DNA of 40,253 nucleotides, taken from Alphaproteobacteria bacterium. GTDB taxonomy: Bacteria; Pseudomonadota; Alphaproteobacteria; Caulobacterales; Aquidulcibacteraceae. Below are positions 13,078 through 20,178 of the stretch, piece by piece. The translations under genes and the position numbers were made by a program. The stretch covers positions 1-40,253 of the forward strand of contig WGOB01000046.1 in assembly GCA_016124255.1 (NCBI GenBank). Reading direction: 5' to 3'. The notes under the pieces were generated by a model. The model was not told the origin of the DNA, did not search any database, and worked only from the letters and a program-made list of their open reading frames with translations. Each line of letters starts with the position of its first letter. The first letter of the stretch is position 1.

Positions 13078-13815
13078 CTATTTCTTCCGGATGCGGGCGA
13101 GGCGCTCCTCCATTTCGGGCCCGCGGCCTTCGCTGTGGTGAAGCTCCCAGGCGATGCCGGCACGCAGCGTCATCGTGTCGGTGTCGGCAATGAGCGTCTT
13201 CATGGCGCGGACGGCGCGCCAGGAATTGGCGAGGACGTCGCCGCAATAGCGCGCGGCTTCAGCGTCAAGATCGGCGTCGGGGACGCACATATTTGCGAGG
13301 CCCATAGCGGCGGCCTCCGCCCCTGAATAGGTGCGCGAGGCGAACATCATCTCCTGCGCCTTCGCGATCCCGACGCGGCGCGGGAGGCGCTGGGAGAGGC
13401 CCCATATCGGGACGAGATCCCACTTGGCGTGGGTATCGGCGAATTTGGCGGTGTCGGAGGCGATGATCACGTCGGCGGCCAGCGCGAATTCGAGGCCGCC
13501 GGTGAGGCAATGGCCGCGGACGGCGGCGACGACGGGCATCGGCAGCGTCGCCAGGCGCTCGATGACGCGGGTCTCGTAGTGGCCGACATCGCGGCCTTCG
13601 CTGCCGCCGGCGATGCCGTCGAGATCGTGTCCGGCGCAGAAGGAACGGCCCATCGCGTTCAGCAGCACGCAGCCGACGTCTTCCGGCGTGATCGCGTCGA
13701 GGTGGGCGGCGAGTTCGCGGAAGGTCGCGACGCTCAGGGCGTTGAGCTTCTCGGGGCGGTTCAAAGTGAGTGTGCAAAGCCCCGCTTCGATCTTGCGCAG
13801 CACCAGTTCGGCCAT
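13078..13815 (-). CDS. Enoyl-CoA hydratase/isomerase family protein (crotonase)
   Basis: The 245-residue protein starts at an ATG with GGGAGGAG six bases upstream. The crotonase fold is shown by NRPEKLNAL (19-27), the oxyanion-hole segments CAGHDLDG (60-67) and GHCLTGGLE (101-109), and SQRLPRRVG (141-149). Glu109, the first catalytic acid, is present; the second Glu of true hydratases is replaced (DTHAKW, His129). The DTHAKW...WGLSQRLPR pattern marks a known subgroup of enoyl-CoA hydratase-like proteins, so hydration of an enoyl-CoA is likely but not proven. It is divergent from an acyl-CoA dehydrogenase gene 75 bp away, so both may serve one acyl-CoA degradation step. Confidence 0.87.
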   Translation of the reverse strand: MAELVLRKIEAGLCTLTLNRPEKLNALSVATFRELAAHLDAITPEDVGCVLLNAMGRSFCAGHDLDGIAGGSEGRDVGHYETRVIERLATLPMPVVAAVRGHCLTGGLEFALAADVIIASDTAKFADTHAKWDLVPIWGLSQRLPRRVGIAKAQEMMFASRTYSGAEAAAMGLANMCVPDADLDAEAARYCGDVLANSWRAVRAMKTLIADTDTMTLRAGIAWELHHSEGRGPEMEERLARIRKK

Positions 13816-13890
13816 GATGATCTCCTCCCGCCCGCATGAGACACGCGAACGCTGCGCGCCTCAAGCGATCAGACCGGAGCGCGCGGCGCC

Positions 13891-15057
13891 ATGAACTTCG
13901 ACCTCGCTGAAGACCACAAGATGCTGAAGGACCTCGTCCGGCGTTTCGTGGACGATGAATTGATGCCGCTCGAAGGCGCGGTGCTGGCGCGGGAGGCGGA
14001 GGGCAAGGCGCTCTCGCTGACGGCGGCAGAAGCGGCACAGATTGATGCGCGTGCGCAGGAACTCGGCCTCTGGGGGCTCGACGCGCCGGCGGATGTGGGC
14101 GGGCACGATCTGCCCATGGCGGCGATGATCGGCGTCAACGAAGAGTTCGGGCGCTGCGTCACGCCCTACACGCTGGCGCCGGATTCGCCGAACCTCCGTA
14201 TGCTGATGGCCACGGTGAACGAACGCCAGCGCGAAGCCTATCTGGCGCCCTACGCGCGCGGCGAGACGATCTCAGCGATCGCGATCTCAGAGCCGGGCGC
14301 GGGCGCTGATCCCGCCGGCATGATCACGCGCGCCGTGCGCGACGGCGAGGACTGGATCCTCAACGGACGCAAGATCTGGATCAGCCGCGCCGCGGAGGCG
14401 GACTTCACGATCGCGATGGCGGTGACGGACAAAGAGAAGGGCGCGCGCGGCGGCATCTCGGCGTTCCTTGTGGATCGCGACGCGCCGGGCTTCAGCGTGG
14501 CGCGCAAGATCCCGATGATCGGCGGGCAAACGACTTACGAAGTCGTGTTCGAGGATTGCCGCGTCGAGGGCTGGAAGCTGCTTGGCAAGGAGGGCCAGGG
14601 CTTTGCGCCGATGCAGCTGCGGCTCGGCACACGGCGGCTGCAGATGGCGGCGTGGTCAATCGGGATGGCGCAGCGCGCGCTCGACATCATCTGCGAATTC
14701 GCGCCGCAGCGCGTCACGTTCGGACAGCCGCTCAGCGAGCGCCAAGCCGTGCAATGGTGGGTGAGCGATATCGCCACCAACATCCATGCAGCGCGGCTGA
14801 TGGCGTATGATTGCGCCTACAAGATCGATCAGGGCCGCGATACGCGGGTGGAAATCTCGATGGTGAAAGCGTTCGCCACGGAAATGGCGTGGACCGCGGT
14901 CGATCACGCGATGCAGACGCTGGGCGCCATGGGCATGACCAAGGAGACGCCGCTGCAATTGATGGCGTCGAAGATCCGCACGATGCGCATCTATGACGGG
15001 CCCACGGAAGTGCACAAATGGGTGGTGGCGCGCAATTTCCTTGGCGCGCAGCGCTAA
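13891..15057 (+). CDS. Acyl-CoA dehydrogenase family protein
   Basis: The 388-residue length and layout fit the acyl-CoA dehydrogenase family: an N-terminal helical domain, the FAD-binding strand AISEPGAGADPAG (about 130-142) with WILNGRKIWIS (about 152-162), and a C-terminal helical domain ending in IYDGPTEVHKWVVAR, where Glu373 sits at the catalytic base position. The enzyme takes two hydrogens from an acyl-CoA and passes electrons to ETF. The chain-length preference cannot be read here. It is divergent from the crotonase gene. Its TAA stop overlaps the stop of the opposite-strand C39-like gene. Confidence 0.92.
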   Translation: MNFDLAEDHKMLKDLVRRFVDDELMPLEGAVLAREAEGKALSLTAAEAAQIDARAQELGLWGLDAPADVGGHDLPMAAMIGVNEEFGRCVTPYTLAPDSPNLRMLMATVNERQREAYLAPYARGETISAIAISEPGAGADPAGMITRAVRDGEDWILNGRKIWISRAAEADFTIAMAVTDKEKGARGGISAFLVDRDAPGFSVARKIPMIGGQTTYEVVFEDCRVEGWKLLGKEGQGFAPMQLRLGTRRLQMAAWSIGMAQRALDIICEFAPQRVTFGQPLSERQAVQWWVSDIATNIHAARLMAYDCAYKIDQGRDTRVEISMVKAFATEMAWTAVDHAMQTLGAMGMTKETPLQLMASKIRTMRIYDGPTEVHKWVVARNFLGAQR

Positions 15058-15761
15058 CGGCGCGCCCGCCCGCTGAACACCATCGCCGCATCGCCGAATG
15101 GCTCGCGGTAGCGCTCAAGGCGGCTGCGCTGGATCGTTCGCAAGCCTTGCACGGGCTCCATCACCACGAATTTCTCCGCCTCGTGACCGACGACAAGAAG
15201 ATAGTGGTCGACCATGCCGAAGCGCGTCCATTCCGCGACGCGGCCAGCGCGGTAGATCACGGCGTTGCTCGCGGTGCTGACGAGGGGCACATCGCCCACG
15301 GGCAGCGTCAGGCTATGCACATAGAGCGAAGGCAGCCGCACCGGCACGAGCACCGGGCGGCCCGATTCCAATTCGCGCAGGATCGCGGCTTCATCCATCC
15401 GCACTGCGCTGGCGACCAGTCCGTTCTCGGCGGCGAGGGCGAGCAATTCCGCCATCGAGTAACCGGCCTCGTCGGCGGGCGGGCTCTCGCTGTAGATCGC
15501 CGCGCCGCTGACAGCGCCGGGACCGCGCCAATAATTGATGACGCTCGCAAGCGCATGCGCGCCGCAGGAGGGGCGCGCCGTCTGGCGATCCTGGACAACG
15601 GGCAGGACCAGCGCATCGCTGGAGATGCGGCGATCGAGAACGTCGAAGCTGTTGTCGCCGGTGTCGCGTGCGAACGCCGTTACGTCCGGGTTCGGCGTAA
15701 CGGCGCAATTCGCACTCATCAGCGCCAGCAGCAACGCGCCCAACGCGGCGCGGCGGCGCAT
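15054..15761 (-). CDS. C39-like cysteine peptidase (PA2778-type), exported
   Basis: The 235-residue protein starts with a basic, hydrophobic export signal (about 1-20). A Cys at 19 follows it, but the preceding Asn does not fit a lipobox well. The peptidase part has Gln60 and Cys66 in DRQTARPSCGAHALASV, then His186 in MVDHYLLVVGH, with an acid at Glu202 of MEPVQG. This is the papain-like C39 fold seen in the PA2778 family of stand-alone peptidases. There is no ABC transporter nearby, so it is not a bacteriocin exporter. It lies six bases downstream of a small membrane protein of PA2779 type, so the pair is one operon. The substrate is unknown; the family assignment is from memory. Confidence 0.75.
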   Translation of the reverse strand: MRRRAALGALLLALMSANCAVTPNPDVTAFARDTGDNSFDVLDRRISSDALVLPVVQDRQTARPSCGAHALASVINYWRGPGAVSGAAIYSESPPADEAGYSMAELLALAAENGLVASAVRMDEAAILRELESGRPVLVPVRLPSLYVHSLTLPVGDVPLVSTASNAVIYRAGRVAEWTRFGMVDHYLLVVGHEAEKFVVMEPVQGLRTIQRSRLERYREPFGDAAMVFSGRARR

Positions 15762-15767
15762 GACGGC

Positions 15768-16091
15768 TTAGTCGGCCACGGCGACGGCGATGACGATCAC
15801 GCCAGCGAGGATGCCGAGCAGGAGCCATTGGTTGTCGGTGATGCCGGCGGTGTATTGCTCGGCTTCTTCCGGCGTGAGCACCGCCACCTGGTAGCCTTCC
15901 TCCTGCAGCGCAACGGCGCGCTCGGACGCTGCCGCATCCAAGCCGTAGCGCTGGAGATCCTCGGCGGTGAAGGTCTGCGGGGCGGCAGTGCGGAACGGGG
16001 CAGCAGCTTCCTCGGCGAAGGCGATCGGCGTGAGGGCGGCGTGGCCGAATGCGGCGACGAGCGCGGCGATGGCGGCAAGACGGGTTTTCAT
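15768..16091 (-). CDS. Small exported membrane protein (PA2779-like)
   Basis: The start at 16091 is chosen because the AAGGGG site is nine bases from it, while the ATG at 16100 directly abuts that site. The 107-residue product has a signal peptide (1-26, ending IAFA), a helical segment (FTAEDLQRYGLDAAASERAV...LTPEEAEQY, about 41-80) and a C-terminal membrane anchor (WLLLGILAGVIVIAVAVAD). This plan matches the PA2779 family, which accompanies PA2778-type C39 peptidases. It most likely sits in the inner membrane with the helical part in the periplasm. Whether it is substrate, anchor or regulator of the peptidase cannot be seen; there is no double-glycine cleavage site. Confidence 0.7.
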   Translation of the reverse strand: MKTRLAAIAALVAAFGHAALTPIAFAEEAAAPFRTAAPQTFTAEDLQRYGLDAAASERAVALQEEGYQVAVLTPEEAEQYTAGITDNQWLLLGILAGVIVIAVAVAD

Positions 16092-16100
16092 ATCAATCAT

Positions 16101-16106
16101 CCCCTT
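16101..16106 (-). promoter_or_regulatory. Ribosome binding site deciding the 16091 start
   Basis: AAGGGG on the minus strand. The first in-frame ATG (16100) begins right after it and is too close to be used, while the second ATG (16091) is nine bases away. Confidence 0.55.
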
Positions 16107-16245
16107 CTGGATGGCGAACGGCGGCTTATGGCGGCGAACATAGTCCCCGCCAACTCATTCAACGGCGCTGCTGCGGTCCGGTTCCAATAGACCGTGTTCG
16201 GATCAATCATTACGTAGCATCCATTTCGGCGCAGGATTCCGCGCG

Positions 16246-16779
16246 TCAGGGATGCTCGGGCCAGTAGAGCGCCGTGGTGTCATAGCCGCGCGCTTCAAGG
16301 CGCTGCAGCAGGTCGGCGCGCAGGTCGTCGCCGATGTGCCGCGTGCGCGCCAGAATCCAGAGAAAGCGCCCGCTTGGTTCGCCGACGAGCGACCAGGAAT
16401 AATCGTCAGCGCGATCGAGAACCCAATAATCGCCCTCCCAAGGGCCGCCGAGGCGCACTTTCAACTTCGCATTGGTTTCAGGATCGACGATGCGCGCAGA
16501 GCCGGCGGCTTCCCGGCGGCGTCCCTCGGCGGTGCGGCACGTGTTGCGCACGCTGATGCGGCCATCCGCGCGCAACGCATAGTCCGCCATGGCGGCCTCG
16601 CAGTCCCGCTCGAAGATGTTGGGCAGCCGCGCAATCTCGTACCAGCGCCCGGCATAGCGCTCCGGGTCCACGGTCGCGAGCGGCCCGAGCGGCACGGAAG
16701 CATCCCGGTTGACTGGCGGGAGCACGCACGCAGCGGCGAGGAGCGCCGCCGCGGCCGCAAAGACGATCTTCCAACGCAT
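16246..16779 (-). CDS. blc: Outer-membrane lipocalin Blc
   Basis: The 177-residue protein has a lipoprotein signal ending in LLAAAC (Cys18) and then a bacterial lipocalin domain. The GxW motif GRWYEIARLPNIFERDC (about 44-60) is the hallmark, followed by TCRTAEGRRREAAGSARIVDP and GDYWVLDRADDYSWSLVGEPSGRFLWILAR (second and third conserved regions of Blc). Blc-type lipocalins bind lysophospholipids or fatty acids at the outer membrane and are usually induced under envelope stress. It is divergent from the Tat-type serine-hydrolase-like gene. Confidence 0.92.
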   Translation of the reverse strand: MRWKIVFAAAAALLAAACVLPPVNRDASVPLGPLATVDPERYAGRWYEIARLPNIFERDCEAAMADYALRADGRISVRNTCRTAEGRRREAAGSARIVDPETNAKLKVRLGGPWEGDYWVLDRADDYSWSLVGEPSGRFLWILARTRHIGDDLRADLLQRLEARGYDTTALYWPEHP

Positions 16780-16897
16780 ATCCGCTCAACGCCTCGCTGG
16801 GCCGACGGTTCGCCCGGCCGATGGTTCGTCGCCGGCTTTTCACCGGCGCCAGGGCTTTGTAGACCGGGTCGGCGCCATCGTCGCGCTCAAGCGTCGC

Positions 16898-16904
16898 GGG
16901 AGGG
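16898..16904 (+). promoter_or_regulatory. Ribosome binding site for the TTG start at 16915
   Basis: GGGAGGG lies ten bases before TTG at 16915. No in-frame ATG is near, and the twin-arginine signal begins right after the TTG, so this site decides the start. Confidence 0.5.
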
Positions 16905-16914
16905 ATCGGGGGCC

Positions 16915-17901
16915 TTGGATCGCCGCAGCTTCATTGCAGCAAGTCTGGCCGCCGGCGCGGCCGGATCGGCGGGCGCGCAGATCGCGCCGCCGCTCGCCGC
17001 CGCGATCGCGCTTCACACCGCGCATGCGGGCGAAGCGCTCGTCATCCAGCGCAACGGCGTCGTCTGGGCGGAGCATTATGCGCCCTCGGCCGATCCCTAT
17101 GCGCCGCGCGATATCGGGCGCGGCACGAGCGCGTTCATCCCCGCGCTGGTCGGCGCGCTGGTCAATGACCGGCTGATGCGGCTCGATGAATCGGCCGTGG
17201 CGACGCTGACGGAATGGGCCGGCCACCCGTCGAAGAGCCGAATTACGGTCCGTATGCTGCTTGATCTGACGTGCGGCTTGTCCGGGGCGGGGCAAATACT
17301 GTCCACGCCGGAAGCGCTGGCGCTGGAGCCGATCGCAGAGCCCGGCACGGCGTTCATCTACGACACGGCGCCGACGCGGGTGTTCCTGGAGATCGCGCGG
17401 CGCAAGCTTGCCGCTGCGCGCTATCCCGGCGACGCGGCCGACTACATCACCACGCGGGTGTTCGACCCCGTCGGGTGCGCGCCGTTGATCTGGTCACGGC
17501 AGCCGGACGGCGAGGTCGATCTGCATTCCGGGGCGCGCATCTCGGCGCGGGCCTGGACGCGGTGGGGCGAGCTGATCCGGCGGCTCGGCGTCTGGCGGGC
17601 GGCGCCGGTGCTGTCGACCGACGCGCTGCGCGACGCCGCGCGCGGATCGTGGCCCCAGCCCCGCTACGGGTTCGGGTTGTGGCTGGCGTGGCCGTCCAGG
17701 GGCGAAGCGCCGCCGCTGGCGGGGACCGACGTTTGGTCGCCCGCCTCGCCCGCGCCGGCGGACCTGGTGATGGCGGCGAGCGCGGCCGGCGATCGGCTGT
17801 TCGTGCTGCCGACGCAGGGGATCGTGGCGGCGCGGCTGGCGCGCGACGGGCAAGGCTGGTCCGACGCCGCATTCCTCGCGGCGCTGCTGCGCCTGGGGTA
17901 G
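16915..17901 (+). CDS. Tat-exported beta-lactamase-fold protein lacking the SxxK lysine
   Basis: I place the start at TTG 16915; the product is 328 residues. DRRSFIAAS at 2-10 followed by a hydrophobic Ala-rich stretch looks like a twin-arginine signal with cleavage after GAQ (about 22). The rest aligns in plan with the serine beta-lactamase/esterase family: a helix after the Ser position (LVGALVNDRLMRLDE), ITVRMLLDLTCGLSG (where HTSGL is usual), FIYDTAPTR (YxN region) and VMAASAAGDRLFVLPTQGIVAARL at the end. The active site is degenerate: Ser72 is followed by AFI, so the lysine of SxxK is Ile75; YxN is Tyr149-Asp-Thr; and HTSGL is LTCGL. It may be a binding protein or use another chemistry. 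The open frame upstream has no good start. Confidence 0.72.
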   Translation: MDRRSFIAASLAAGAAGSAGAQIAPPLAAAIALHTAHAGEALVIQRNGVVWAEHYAPSADPYAPRDIGRGTSAFIPALVGALVNDRLMRLDESAVATLTEWAGHPSKSRITVRMLLDLTCGLSGAGQILSTPEALALEPIAEPGTAFIYDTAPTRVFLEIARRKLAAARYPGDAADYITTRVFDPVGCAPLIWSRQPDGEVDLHSGARISARAWTRWGELIRRLGVWRAAPVLSTDALRDAARGSWPQPRYGFGLWLAWPSRGEAPPLAGTDVWSPASPAPADLVMAASAAGDRLFVLPTQGIVAARLARDGQGWSDAAFLAALLRLG

Positions 17902-17904
17902 CGG

Positions 17905-18219
17905 TCAGCCGCGCGGGCGGATGAGGATGGCTGCGATCAAGCCGATCGCGGCGCCGCCGCAGAGGCCCGTGAGCAGGTTTTGCAGGTGCGCGCCGTATGG
18001 AGCCTGGAGGCCGAAATCGAGCCGTGCCGCATAAACGGCGATCTCGGGAAAACGGAGCGCGGCGTAGCCGGCGCCCGCGCCGGCCAAGCCGCCGATCAAT
18101 GTGCGGCCCACGACGCCGCCGCCGCCGCGCAAGAGGGCGCCTATGATGTTGGCGCCAATGATCCCGCCCAGGGCGAGGATGGCGTACATCACAATCGTGG
18201 CCTGGGTTTCTGGGTCCAT
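17905..18219 (-). CDS. Small hydrophobic membrane protein, function unknown
   Basis: The start at 18219 (MDPETQATIVMYAIL) has GAGGAAAG upstream and gives 104 residues. Three hydrophobic stretches are seen: 6-27 (ATIVMYAILALGGIIGANII), a Gly-rich one near 35-55 (VVGRTLIGGLAGAGAGYAAL) and the C-terminal LLTGLCGGAAIGLIAAILI. The Gly-rich pairs suggest tightly packed membrane helices. I do not recognise a family. It converges with the serine-hydrolase-like gene with three bases between. Confidence 0.6.
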   Translation of the reverse strand: MDPETQATIVMYAILALGGIIGANIIGALLRGGGGVVGRTLIGGLAGAGAGYAALRFPEIAVYAARLDFGLQAPYGAHLQNLLTGLCGGAAIGLIAAILIRPRG

Positions 18220-18838
18220 GACTGGTCTTTCCTCGCTCGCGCTCTTCGCCCCGCGTCTTGGGCTACAGCCCTCTTGGTGCGAGACTTTTCTACGCTGGCC
18301 GCCCCCCGGCATCCGCTCCGCGCCGCAGCCTAGGCCACCGCTGGGCAGCGCGAAAGCAACAATCGGCGCTGGACAGCCTTCGCCTCATTGTTGAGCGACA
18401 CAGGCGGCGCCGGCGGCGCGCGGCGCATCGCATTCGTCGAGGCGAGCGTCGCGAAATTGTGGCGATTATGTCACGGGGTTTCCACGTCGCGCGTCACGGC
18501 GCGTCCGGCGCCAGGAGGCGACGCGAAACACATCACCCCATGTGGCGCCGAATGTGGAATCCGCTGCCCGACTGCGGCGCTTCCGCACGCTCATGCCCCC
18601 GCCGCGCCTTCGCCGAGCGCCGCCAAAGACGCCTTGAACAAGGCTGCAAAATTTGTGGAGAAGCCGAGCGCGGCACATTGCAACGTCACCGTGAAGGTGG
18701 GCGCATGATCACTCGTGAAAGGCATGTTCTGCCTCTCCGCAAGAGGGGCTTGCGGGCGGCTCTGTGACGATTCCAAGGCGGGCGGCGATAGCGCCGTGCG
18801 TGGAAATGGACTAAGCGACTTCAAAGGCATTTTTACCG
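18220..18838. other. 619-bp stretch without a convincing gene
   Basis: This stretch separates two diverging genes. Open frames exist on both strands (for example 18388-18708 plus and 18591-18830 minus), but they have no ribosome site, no recognisable domain and unusual composition with many Cys and Arg. I see no tRNA fold, terminator or clear promoter. It must hold the promoters of both neighbours and could hide a small RNA. Confidence 0.5.
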
Positions 18839-19633
18839 ATGCATCCTCTGCGCCCTGCCGTCCGACTCGCCTGTGCGCCGCGCGATGAAATGCGCGCGCG
18901 CGAGATGGCGAAATTTCTGAGCGAACAGGACTTTCAGGTTTCGATCGACCAGCGCCTAATCGGCCACACGATCGGCGAGTGCGTGCTTGTGGTGCTGTGG
19001 TCCGGGGCCTCGATCGAGAATTTCGGCGTGGTCGATCTCGCGCGGGCGGCGCAGAAAGAGCGCAAGCTGGTGCAGATCACGCTGGACGGGATGCGCCGCG
19101 ACGATATCGAGGGGCCGGCGCCGCTGAACTTCCGCCACTGGCAGTATGGCCAACATCACGGGCCGTGGCGCCAGCTCCTGGAACGCATCGATTTGATCGC
19201 GCGCGGCGCGTCCGCAGGGGGCGCGCCATTCACGTCGCTGATCGCCATGGCCGGGGCGAGCGTTGCGATCTTCTCCATCGCGGTGTCGCACCGTGTCGCC
19301 GTCGGCGAATTCACGCCGCAGGCGGACGCGGCGGCCCCACAACAGCTCGTCACGACCTCGTACAATGCTCTCGCGCCAGCGCCTGCGTTCGGCGGCGGTC
19401 CTGAAGCGGCGGAGCCCGATCTCGGCCTCTCGGACGATTTCCGGTTCCACCGCCTCCGCGCGCCGGCGGCGATCCGCGTGAACGCGGTCGCGGACCTGCC
19501 AAACATCACCTCGCCACGGGCCATGGCGCAGCCGCAGATCGCGCGGCCCGGCATCTTGCGGCGGATGCTCAATGTCGCGGAAGACAACATCCCGTTCGTG
19601 CGCACGAGCGAGGAGACCCGCGAGGTCCGGTAG
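18839..19633 (+). CDS. TIR/SEFIR-like membrane protein
   Basis: The 264-residue protein begins with a domain (about 5-120) that resembles a TIR or SEFIR fold: RLACAPRDEMRAREMAKFL (strand plus helix A), a basic and acidic loop FQVSIDQRL, then CVLVVLWSGASIENFGVVDLARAAQKERKLVQITLDG, the 'vlvvlS..s..S.wv..El..A......ipv.ld' pattern. The Glu expected in that helix is Asp66. A membrane helix follows (about 132-150) and then a low-complexity Pro/Ala-rich tail. The topology implies the TIR-like part is cytoplasmic. Without the canonical Glu, NAD-cleaving activity is doubtful, so signalling or scaffolding is as likely. No defence partner genes are nearby. Confidence 0.6.
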   Translation: MHPLRPAVRLACAPRDEMRAREMAKFLSEQDFQVSIDQRLIGHTIGECVLVVLWSGASIENFGVVDLARAAQKERKLVQITLDGMRRDDIEGPAPLNFRHWQYGQHHGPWRQLLERIDLIARGASAGGAPFTSLIAMAGASVAIFSIAVSHRVAVGEFTPQADAAAPQQLVTTSYNALAPAPAFGGGPEAAEPDLGLSDDFRFHRLRAPAAIRVNAVADLPNITSPRAMAQPQIARPGILRRMLNVAEDNIPFVRTSEETREVR

Positions 19634-19682
19634 GCCCTCCGACAATCTTTTCGAGGTTGCGTGTTCGGCGTTCGAGCGGCGT

Positions 19683-20138
19683 CTACGCGCGCTTGGCGCG
19701 GAGCCAGTGCATGATGGCCCAGGCGTGGGCCTCGTGGCGGACTTTCATCATCGCGTCCTGCGCCGGCATCCAGACGAGCGCGTGATCGGGTTCTGTGGGC
19801 GCGCCGTCGTCGGCGGAGAACTCCACTTCGTAAAAGGTCGCCAGGCTGTTTCGCGGTTCGCCGCGATTGATCCAGAACTGGCCGGCGCGGCCGAGGACGC
19901 GGACAGGCCACACCGTCAGGCCGGTCTCTTCGGTGAATTCACGCATCAGCGCCTCGGCCTCATCCTCATTGGCCTCGACGCCGCCGCCCGGGAGGTCGTA
20001 GTCGCACGCGCCCGTCTTGCCGATGCGCACAATGGCGATGCCCTTGTCGCCGCGCGCGCAGATGCCGTAGGCGGTGGGGCGCTCGGCGTAGGTCAGCCCG
20101 GGCTGGGTCTGGCCGAACTGCAGGGCGAAGCGAGTCAT
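19683..20138 (-). CDS. Nudix hydrolase
   Basis: The start at 20138 (MTRFALQFGQ) follows a GAGGGGG stretch and gives 151 residues. The Nudix box GX5EX7REUXEEXGU is perfect: Gly52, Glu58 and REFTEETGL at 66-74. Nudix enzymes split nucleoside diphosphates linked to another group using Mg2+ held by the box glutamates. The protein is a single domain of normal size, with no targeting signal. It lies 40 bp downstream of an MFS transporter gene on the same strand, so the two may share a transcript. The substrate is not readable. Confidence 0.9.
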   Translation of the reverse strand: MTRFALQFGQTQPGLTYAERPTAYGICARGDKGIAIVRIGKTGACDYDLPGGGVEANEDEAEALMREFTEETGLTVWPVRVLGRAGQFWINRGEPRNSLATFYEVEFSADDGAPTEPDHALVWMPAQDAMMKVRHEAHAWAIMHWLRAKRA

Positions 20139-20178
20139 GGCCCCCTCTTCTAGCGCCGTCGGCGCGCGCCTGCATCCC

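Noticed and set aside
13078-13815. Crotonase as an inactive copy because the second Glu is missing
   Set aside because: The DTHAKW...WGLSQRLPR form is a known subgroup, so the change does not mark loss of function.
18388-18708. Plus-strand 106-codon frame in the 18220-18838 gap
   Set aside because: No ribosome site, no recognisable motif, Cys- and Arg-rich composition.
18839-19633. TIR-like gene as part of an antiphage defence operon
   Set aside because: No effector, sensor or other defence gene lies nearby; neighbours are a Nudix gene and small membrane protein genes.
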